DNA of 64,000 bases. Origin: Piscinibacter sp943370595 (GTDB lineage Bacteria; Pseudomonadota; Gammaproteobacteria; Burkholderiales; Burkholderiaceae_C). This document shows, one piece after another, positions 57,590 to 64,000 of this stretch. The stretch covers positions 186,001-250,000 of the forward strand of contig CALRRO020000006.1 of the NCBI GenBank assembly GCA_943370595.1, written 5' to 3'. The notes under the pieces are model-generated. The model made no database searches and was not told where the DNA came from. It saw nothing but the letters and a program-made list of their open reading frames with translations. The translations under genes were made by a program, and so were the position numbers. Numbering within the stretch: position 1 is the first letter of the stretch; each line of letters begins with the position of its first letter.

Positions 57590-60500
57590 TCAGTTCCAGC
57601 GCCAGGTCCAGATGACGTCCAGCGAGCTGTCCTCGCCGGACTGCGCGCGCAGCGTGAAGCGCTGGGCGATGCGGTAGATCAGCTGCCAGGTGCCGGCCGT
57701 GGCGTTCAGGCTGCGCTCATAGCCGACGTACCAGCGCCGCGACAGCTGTTTGCCCAGCGAAATGACCGTCTCGCGCACCTCGCCGTCGTTCTGCCGGACG
57801 GACACATCGTCCAGCCCGATGGCCTGCGTCAGCGGGTCGGTCGGGCTACGGCCGTCGCCGGTCAGAAGCGCCAGTGCGGCGCGCTGCAGCAGAGCCGTGT
57901 CGGTGCGGCCCAGGCCATCGCTCGCGCGCCCCAGCACCAGCCAGGACAGCTTGTCGAGGTCGGACATCTCCGGCTCGGAGAACAGCCGCACCCGCGGGTT
58001 GACCGCGGAGCCGGTCACCGCGACGCCGACGCGCACGTCGAGGTTGGGCCGCGTCGCCTCGATGTCCAGCCGCGGGTTCTCCGCCGGGCCATTGAAGGCC
58101 AGCAGGCCGCGATCGATCTGGAGCTTCTGGCCATAGGCGGCATAGGTGCCGCCGACGGCATTCACCGTGCCGTTGACCGCCATCCGGCCGCCCGGCGCGG
58201 TCACGCGCAGTTCGCCGCGCAAACCGGTGTCCAGACCGCGGCCGCGCACGCGCAGCTGTTCGCCGAGATCGACGCGCAGGTCCATGTCGACCTGCGGCAT
58301 GCGCACCGTACCCGCCGCTGGCCGCGGTTCGGCGGCCGCATTCTTCGCGGCCGGCCGCTTCTCGACCACCACGTCGTCGGACAGCCCCGGCGCATCGCTG
58401 CGTGTGAAGTCGATCAGGCCTTCGTCGACGCCGAAGCGGCCGGCCAGCGCCAGCCGTTCGCGGTCGATCTGCAGCGTCGAGCTGCCGCTGACCACGATGC
58501 GCCGGTCGACCCGGCCGAGCAGCTGGAAGCGCTGCGCCTGCAGCGCCAGCCGGGCCACCGGGGCGGCACCGAAACTGGCATCGCCGGTGAGGCTGACCGT
58601 GCCGTTCCCGGCCCGGGCGGTGAAGGTCTCGATGCGGGCGGTCTCGCCCTTCAGCTCGGCGCGGATCTCGCCGTCGGTCACGTTGACGCCCTGCAGGAAG
58701 TTGCGCACCGACAGCTGGCTGCCCTGCACCGCGCCGAGGTATTCGGGCGCGCCCAGCCGGCCGCCGATGCCGGCGCTGATGCGCAGCGCGCCGCCGAGCC
58801 GCCAGCCGGCCGGCACCCACGGGCTCCAGGTACCGAGGTTGCCGACCTGCAGCTCCAGCACGCCGGAGACCGGCGTGTCGGCATTCGGCCACGGCGCCTG
58901 CGGCGTGGTGCGCGCGACGAAGGCGCCCGCGGCCACGCCCACCGTCGAGCCGGCCAGGCCCTGCGTGAAGCTCCACACGCCGTCGGCCACGTTCAGGCCG
59001 AGGCGCAGGTCGGTCAGGCCGAGCGACTGCACGCCGGTCTCGTCGGTCACCGACAGGTCGCCGCGCTCGCGCTCGAGGACGATGTCGGCCGCCAGCGCCG
59101 GCGAACTGCGCCACTCGATCTGGCCGCGCAGCCGCAGGTCGCCGCCCCAGCCGAACTCGGGGTTCAGCCGCTGCAGCAGCGGGGCCACGGTCAGCGGCTC
59201 CAGTTCGGCCTTGGCGTCCAGGCGCATCGGCGCGCCGGCATGGGCGGCGGTCCAGGCGATGCGGTCCCAGCGCAGCGCCGCGCCCAGCAGCTCGGCCCGA
59301 CCCGGCTGCAGCAGCAGCTGGGCCGCGCCGCCGTCGAGCCCGCCGATGTCGAAGGCGACGTCGCGCAGGCGCAGCCAGGCCGCCTCGCCGCCGGCGTTGC
59401 CGGCCTGCAGTTCCTGCAGCGTGCCGCGCCAGCCGCCGACGGCGCCGACCGTTCCGGCCACGAAACCACCTTGTGCCTGGAGCCGCACCTGGGTCGGCGC
59501 CTTGCCGTCACCCGCAGAGCCCTGCAGCTCGTCGACCCAGGCCGGCGGCCGCACCTGGCTCTGCGCCTGCAGCTCGATCCGGTGCGCGCGGCCGCTGCCC
59601 TGGGCGCGCAGCCGCGCAGTGTCGAAGCGTGCCGCGCCGACGACGAGGCCGGTCAGGTCGAGCTCGGCATCGACCGGCGCGTCCAGCGTGGTGCCGGCCT
59701 GCCAGCGCGCGCTGCCGCGCTGCACGCTCAGCGCGCCGGCGCGCAAGGCGCTGGCCTGCGCCTGGCCGGTGCTGTTCATGGCTGGCCAGCGCCCGCTGGC
59801 CTGCAGCTTCGCGTTCAGGCTGCCGGCGATGTCACCGCCGGCCAGCCGCGCCAGCGGTGCCAGGCGGGCCAGCCCGGGGGCCTCCAGCGTCAGTTCCCAG
59901 GCGTCGTCCGCCCCGTCGCGCGCAGCGCCGAGCCGACCGGTGGCGTCGATGCGGTTGCCGTCGAGCTCGGCCTTCAGCGTTGCCTGGGGCCGGCCCGCGG
60001 CGGCGCGCAGGGCCAGCTCACCGCGCAGCGGCACGCCGGCGAGGAGGCTGTCGGCGAGGGTGACGCTGGCCTCTCCGCGCACGGCAGCCCAGCGCGCCAG
60101 TGTGCTGCTTGCGGCCGCGTCCGCCAGAGGCAGCGAGAGATCGAACTCGCCGCGGGCGTTGAGCTTGTGCGGCCCGCGCCGCCAGGGCGAGTCCTCGCGG
60201 CCGCGCCACCACAGGGCCGGGTCGAAGTCGGCCAGCGTCGCCTTGCCCTTCAGTTGCCACGCGGCCGTGGCGGAGGGCCGGCGGGCCTGGCCGGACAGCG
60301 TGGCGCGCGCGGCGCCGGCGCTGGCCTGTGCGTTGCCGATCTCCAGGCGGTCGGCTCCGGCCTCGTGCGTCCAGCCGCCCTCGAACTGCAGTCGCACCGC
60401 GCGCTCGCCGCCGCGTTCGCTCAGCACGCCGGCGATGTCGGCGCGTGCCGAGACGGACTGCGCCGCCGCGGCGGCCGGGCTGCCGGTGAGCGTCAGCGGG

Positions 60501-61702
60501 CCGTTCAGCCGCATCGCCGGTGCGCGTGCATCCAGCCGCGCCGGCTGCACGTCGGCCAGCGTGGCCTCCAGCGACCAGCCCTCGCGCGTCCAGCGACCCT
60601 GGCCCCCGATCCGACCGGCCGGCTGGCGTGGCGTGCCGAGCTCGGCGGCCAGACGGCGGAACTCGAGGCGCGAGGGATCGTCCGGCCGCGCCTGCAACTC
60701 GGCGACCAGCTGGCGCAGCGGCAACCGGCCTTCGCTCCACAGGCCAGGCGCGGCGTTGTCCAGCGTGACGCTGACCTGCGCCGGCTGACTGGCGGCCTGG
60801 CTGCGCGCGCTGGCCGTGCCGCTCAGCGCAGTCGCCGGGGCCGACGGGTGGAAGGCCGAGAGGTCCAGGCCCTGCGCCTTGGCGGCCAGATCGCCGATCG
60901 GCCAGGCCTCGAAGGGGCGCAGGACGGCGTTCAGGTCCAGCGTCTGCGCCGGCAGCGCTGCGGCGCCGGGCGCCGCGGCCGGCTGCGCGCGCAGCGTGGC
61001 CTCTAGGCGCGGTGCCGCCAGCGGCCCGGCCACGGTCGCGCGCGCCGACCATTCGGCGTTGGCGACCGCGCCCTCCTGCGTCAGCGCGAGGCGGGCCTGC
61101 AGCGGCAGCGGCCCGGCGCTGCCGAGCGTCGCCTCGCCCGTGGCGCGCAGCCGGCCGAAGGCCAGCGCGAGGCCGTCGAGCCGGTGCAGCGCGCCGTCCT
61201 CGGCGCCGAGGTGCAGGCGGGCGCGAATCTGGCTCAGCGGGGTCTCGCCTAGCGGCACGATCTCCACGGTGGCGATCTCCAGCGCACCGACTTCCAGCTC
61301 GATCGGCAAGGCCAGCGTGGTCGGCGGCGGCGTGGGCGGCGAGGCCGGCGCACCGGGTTGCACACGCAGTCGGGCGACCGTGAGCCGGTCCAGCAACACG
61401 TGCGGCCGGCCCCCTCGGGCCCAGGCCAAGTGGAGGCCCTGCCACGAGGCGTCCTCGACCACCACCGAGCCGTTGCGTGGCAAGGTGATCACCAGCTGCT
61501 TCACCGCCAAGTCGCCGAGCAGCATGCCGCGCACGCCGCTGGCCTGCACACCCGGCAGGCGGCCGATCACCCAGGACGCGCCGGCCTCGGTGCGCAGCAG
61601 CCACAGCAGCGCTGCGAGCGCGATGCCCGCGACCGCGAGCAGCGCGCCGATCAGCGTCGCGCGGCGGCCCCAGCTGGGGCGGCGGATCGGTACCGTCTCC
61701 AT
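57590..61702 (-). CDS. tamB: TamB translocation and assembly module subunit
   Basis: A 1370-residue AsmA-like protein. An N-terminal membrane helix (residues about 14-36) anchors it in the inner membrane; the rest is a long beta-rich periplasmic bridge. The C-terminal DUF490 domain is clear: VNGTVNAVGGTYAAYGQKLQ, NPRLDIEATRPNLDVRVGVA and SDLDKLSWLVLGRASDGLGR, ending in LIYRIAQRFTLRAQSGED and WTWRWN. With TamA it helps insert outer-membrane proteins or carries lipids. It begins 4 bp after tamA. Confidence 0.95.
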   Translation of the reverse strand: METVPIRRPSWGRRATLIGALLAVAGIALAALLWLLRTEAGASWVIGRLPGVQASGVRGMLLGDLAVKQLVITLPRNGSVVVEDASWQGLHLAWARGGRPHVLLDRLTVARLRVQPGAPASPPTPPPTTLALPIELEVGALEIATVEIVPLGETPLSQIRARLHLGAEDGALHRLDGLALAFGRLRATGEATLGSAGPLPLQARLALTQEGAVANAEWSARATVAGPLAAPRLEATLRAQPAAAPGAAALPAQTLDLNAVLRPFEAWPIGDLAAKAQGLDLSAFHPSAPATALSGTASARSQAASQPAQVSVTLDNAAPGLWSEGRLPLRQLVAELQARPDDPSRLEFRRLAAELGTPRQPAGRIGGQGRWTREGWSLEATLADVQPARLDARAPAMRLNGPLTLTGSPAAAAAQSVSARADIAGVLSERGGERAVRLQFEGGWTHEAGADRLEIGNAQASAGAARATLSGQARRPSATAAWQLKGKATLADFDPALWWRGREDSPWRRGPHKLNARGEFDLSLPLADAAASSTLARWAAVRGEASVTLADSLLAGVPLRGELALRAAAGRPQATLKAELDGNRIDATGRLGAARDGADDAWELTLEAPGLARLAPLARLAGGDIAGSLNAKLQASGRWPAMNSTGQAQASALRAGALSVQRGSARWQAGTTLDAPVDAELDLTGLVVGAARFDTARLRAQGSGRAHRIELQAQSQVRPPAWVDELQGSAGDGKAPTQVRLQAQGGFVAGTVGAVGGWRGTLQELQAGNAGGEAAWLRLRDVAFDIGGLDGGAAQLLLQPGRAELLGAALRWDRIAWTAAHAGAPMRLDAKAELEPLTVAPLLQRLNPEFGWGGDLRLRGQIEWRSSPALAADIVLERERGDLSVTDETGVQSLGLTDLRLGLNVADGVWSFTQGLAGSTVGVAAGAFVARTTPQAPWPNADTPVSGVLELQVGNLGTWSPWVPAGWRLGGALRISAGIGGRLGAPEYLGAVQGSQLSVRNFLQGVNVTDGEIRAELKGETARIETFTARAGNGTVSLTGDASFGAAPVARLALQAQRFQLLGRVDRRIVVSGSSTLQIDRERLALAGRFGVDEGLIDFTRSDAPGLSDDVVVEKRPAAKNAAAEPRPAAGTVRMPQVDMDLRVDLGEQLRVRGRGLDTGLRGELRVTAPGGRMAVNGTVNAVGGTYAAYGQKLQIDRGLLAFNGPAENPRLDIEATRPNLDVRVGVAVTGSAVNPRVRLFSEPEMSDLDKLSWLVLGRASDGLGRTDTALLQRAALALLTGDGRSPTDPLTQAIGLDDVSVRQNDGEVRETVISLGKQLSRRWYVGYERSLNATAGTWQLIYRIAQRFTLRAQSGEDSSLDVIWTWRWN

Positions 61703-61706
61703 GGGC

Positions 61707-63572
61707 CTAGAACGCGATGCCCACGCTCAGGTGCAGACGGACCTTGCGCACTTCCTCGCCGTAGGCGAGGTCGACGCGCAGCGGCCCCACCGGGCTGCGC
61801 CAGCGCAGGCCCAGGCCGTAGCCGAGCGCCGGGCTGAGGTCGTTCCAGCGCTGCGCAGCGTTGCCGGCGTCGACGAAGGCGGCCCACCAGACGGCCGGCA
61901 TGCGTGGCGAGATCGGTCGCGCGATCTCGGCGCTGCCGGTAAACATCACGCGGCCCGAGGTGACCGCGCCATCGACCACCGGGCCCAGCGTGCGGTAGGC
62001 ATAGCCGCGCACCGAGTCGTCGCCACCAGCGCGGAACAGCAGCGTGTCGGGCACGCCCACCGCGTCGGCGGCGAAGATCTGTCCGGCCTCGATGCGCGCG
62101 CTGCCGTACCAGGCCGAGCCCAGCGGCTGGTAGACCGTGAGCCGGCCGTAACCGCGGCCGAACGGGCCGTTCTCCTCGGTCGAGTTGCGCGAGCGGCCGA
62201 TCGCCGACTGCAGAGACAGCGTGTAGCCCTTGGTCGGCAGCAGCACGCTGTCGACGTCGCGGTAGACCCAGTGGTAGTTCGCGGTGATGGCCTCGCTGCG
62301 GGTGCGCCCGGCGGTGTTGTCGACCCGCGCATGGGTCAGCTCGCCGAAGTACAGGCGCTCGATGCGCTGGGTGTCCTGCGTGCGGCCGAAGCGCGCCGTC
62401 CAGGAGGTGCGGATCTCCTCGCCGCTGCGCAGCCGCTCGGCGTTGCCGGCGACCAGGTTGCGGTACAGGCCCTCGAGCGGGTGCGAGATCAGCTCGCCGT
62501 TCCACGACTTCAGCGCCGAGCCGAGCTCGAACTTGTTGGTGGCCACCCAGTCGAGGTCGAAGGGCCGGCGGTGGCGATGCTCCAGCGTCACGCGCGGGCC
62601 GGTGTTGGCGCTGACGCCGACGCCGACGGTGGCCTGCTGCAGCGTCAGCTCGCGCACGCGCACGATCACCGGCGTGGCCGCGGGCGTCACCGGGTTCGGG
62701 TCCAGCTCGACCGTCGCGCTCTCGAACAGGCCGAGCTTCTGCAGTCGCTCCTGGTAGTCGAGCAGCAGCTTCTCGCTGTAGGCCGTGCCGGCGCCGACGG
62801 TGGCCAGGCGGCGCACCGTGCTCTCCTCGTAACGCTGCAGGCCCTCGACGCGGATCTCGCCGACGCGGTAGAGCACGCCGCTGTCGAGCGCCAGCGTCAA
62901 CGCCACTCGGTGCTCGGTCGCGTCGACCTGGGCCGCGGTCTGCTGCCAGATGGCGGCGGGGTAACCCTCGGCGCGCACCCTGGCCAGCGTCGTCGTCTTG
63001 GCGGCCGACCAGGCCGACTGCCGGAACGGCGCACCCTCGGGCAGCGCCCAGTCCTTGCGCAGGCTGGTCAGCAGGCGTGCGGCGTCGCTGTCGGGCTCGG
63101 CGGTGGCGCCGTCCTGCAGCTCGCCGTTCACGACGAAGCCGATGCTGCCGATGCGGCTGCGCGGCCCGGGATCGACCTTCACGCGCACCACCGGGATGCC
63201 ACCCTCGCCGACGCTGCGCGAGGTCTCGACGACGGCCGAGAAGTAGCCTTCGGTCTCGAGCAGCGTGCGCGCCTGGGCCGGCGCGGCATTGGCCAGGCGG
63301 TTCAGCTCGGTGCTGTCGATCGCCTCGGTGTCCGGCGCGTTCTGGAAGCGCGACAGGTCCAGGAACTCGGTCAGCATCGGCCGCAGCGCGTCGGGCGCGT
63401 CCACCTCGACGCGGTACTGCGCGCGCGACGCTGCGGCGGTGGCCGCCGGACCATTCGCATCGGTGCGTTCGGCCGGGTCACCAAAGGGCAGGGCGGCACA
63501 CCCCGCCAGCAGGGCCGGCAGCAGCGCCGCAAGACCGGCGACCCGCGCCGGACGCGGCGCGAGACGGGTCAT
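61707..63572 (-). CDS. tamA: TamA/Omp85-family outer-membrane barrel with a lipobox
   Basis: A 621-residue Omp85 protein with three POTRA-like regions (residues about 60-270) and a C-terminal 16-strand barrel. GLGLRWRSPVGPLRVDLAYG is the usual barrel motif and the final residue is Phe. The N-terminal sequence MTRLAPRPARVAGLAALLPA then LLAGC has a lipobox (Cys25), so the mature protein would be a lipoprotein, which is unusual for proteobacterial TamA. The start ATG 63572 overlaps the VWA gene stop. It pairs with tamB downstream. Confidence 0.92.
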   Translation of the reverse strand: MTRLAPRPARVAGLAALLPALLAGCAALPFGDPAERTDANGPAATAAASRAQYRVEVDAPDALRPMLTEFLDLSRFQNAPDTEAIDSTELNRLANAAPAQARTLLETEGYFSAVVETSRSVGEGGIPVVRVKVDPGPRSRIGSIGFVVNGELQDGATAEPDSDAARLLTSLRKDWALPEGAPFRQSAWSAAKTTTLARVRAEGYPAAIWQQTAAQVDATEHRVALTLALDSGVLYRVGEIRVEGLQRYEESTVRRLATVGAGTAYSEKLLLDYQERLQKLGLFESATVELDPNPVTPAATPVIVRVRELTLQQATVGVGVSANTGPRVTLEHRHRRPFDLDWVATNKFELGSALKSWNGELISHPLEGLYRNLVAGNAERLRSGEEIRTSWTARFGRTQDTQRIERLYFGELTHARVDNTAGRTRSEAITANYHWVYRDVDSVLLPTKGYTLSLQSAIGRSRNSTEENGPFGRGYGRLTVYQPLGSAWYGSARIEAGQIFAADAVGVPDTLLFRAGGDDSVRGYAYRTLGPVVDGAVTSGRVMFTGSAEIARPISPRMPAVWWAAFVDAGNAAQRWNDLSPALGYGLGLRWRSPVGPLRVDLAYGEEVRKVRLHLSVGIAF

Positions 63573-64000
63573 TTGCTCAGCAGGCGCATCGCCCCTTCCA
63601 GCCCCTGCAGCGTGAGCGGGAACATGCGCTGGTTCATCAGCTGCTGGACGATGGAGATGCTCTGCCGGTAGCCCCACACGCCCTGCGGCTCGGGGTTGAT
63701 CCAGGCGAACTTGGGGAAGGCGCTGGTCAGCCGCTGCAGCCACTCGGCGCCCGGCTCCTCGTTGTTGTACTCGACGCTGCCGCCCGGCTGCAGGATCTCG
63801 TACGGGCTCATCGTCGCGTCGCCGACGAAGATCAGCTTGTAGTCCTTGTTGTACTTGCGGATCACGTCCCAGGTGGGGAACTTCTCGCTGTAGCGGCGCC
63901 GGTTGTTCTTCCACATGAAGTCGTAGACGCAGTTGTGGAAGTAATAGAACTCGAGGTGCTTGAACTCGCTCTTGGCGGCGCTGAACACCTCCTCGACGCG
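63569..64000 (-). CDS. VWA/CoxE-like domain protein, 5' part missing
   Basis: The C-terminal 143 residues of a larger protein; the gene continues past the right edge. FVGDATMSPYEILQPGGSVE, TWDVIRKYNKDYKLIFVGD, NPEPQGVWGYRQSISIVQQL and MNQRMFPLTLQGLEGAMRLL match the von Willebrand factor A-containing proteins found with MoxR-type AAA ATPases in betaproteobacteria. It overlaps tamA by 4 bp. Such VWA-MoxR pairs act as chaperones for metal-cofactor proteins. Confidence 0.8.
   Translation of the reverse strand, partial: RVEEVFSAAKSEFKHLEFYYFHNCVYDFMWKNNRRRYSEKFPTWDVIRKYNKDYKLIFVGDATMSPYEILQPGGSVEYNNEEPGAEWLQRLTSAFPKFAWINPEPQGVWGYRQSISIVQQLMNQRMFPLTLQGLEGAMRLLSK

Noticed and set aside
57518..61006. 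A plus-strand open frame of over 1100 codons opposite tamB, and similar long antisense frames at 532-2274, 4291-7386 and 13607-16285
   Set aside because: They lie fully opposite well-recognised genes, have no family motifs and are His/Gln/Arg/Ala-rich, as expected for shadow frames in 70 percent GC DNA.

Overview
The window is a GC-rich (about 70 percent) stretch of chromosome with tightly packed, often overlapping genes. It looks like a betaproteobacterium of the order Burkholderiales, probably near the Rubrivivax/Leptothrix/Methylibium group. The reasons are the Bug-type (TctC) solute receptors, the gene order fmdB-DUF502-aspS-nudB-EEP nuclease-clsB, the order HIT-DUF971-ubiE-Tim44 with ubiJ-ubiB nearby, and the codon usage. 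No phage, transposase, integrase or CRISPR array is visible. One tRNA gene, tRNA-Arg(CCU), is present.

Layout. 1-4981: a partial Bug receptor, a TPR-GGDEF protein, a HIT protein, DUF971, ubiE and a Tim44-like protein. 4999-9946: a minus-strand nucleotide-sugar operon (galE, manC, a UDP-glucuronate-epimerase-like gene, a tviB-like dehydrogenase) that sits inside the ubiquinone cluster. 10039-13263: ubiJ-ubiB and a convergent polyamine-type receptor. 13435-18847: the aspS/clsB operon. 18848-19179: a nested inverted-repeat element. 19180-23805: a 2OG oxygenase, a ligase-associated exonuclease, an ATP-dependent DNA ligase and a lipoprotein. 23780-28806: a minus-strand run of asparaginase, SRPBCC, scpB, Bug receptor, menA and a second ubiE-like gene (menG). 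28978-33605: a HemN-like radical SAM gene, a tetraheme cytochrome c, a HybA-like ferredoxin, an NrfD-like membrane protein and a convergent monoheme cytochrome c. 33697-36609: AsmA-like, EamA and DUF429 genes. 36590-41559: the soluble NAD-reducing [NiFe] hydrogenase operon hoxFUYHW. 41684-46656: a GbsR-type regulator, a DCC protein, an SDR-DoxX fusion and the ligase-associated helicase. 46705-64000: housekeeping genes, including arginase, LOG, moeB, ctpA, an iron ABC transporter, tRNA-Arg, tamB, tamA and a partial VWA gene.

How it fits together. The most coherent functional theme is anaerobic or microaerobic redox metabolism. Two late menaquinone genes (menA, menG) diverge from a quinol-linked cytochrome module across a perfect TTGAC-N4-GTCAA (FNR-type) site. 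Looser TTG-N8-CAA sites lie in front of the monoheme cytochrome gene, hoxF and the fbp iron transporter. Hydrogen oxidation (Hox), menaquinone and the periplasmic tetraheme cytochrome could therefore form one co-regulated electron pathway; this is inference. A second regulatory circuit is visible around the GbsR-type regulator, where two near-identical 18-bp palindromes precede the regulator and the DCC gene.
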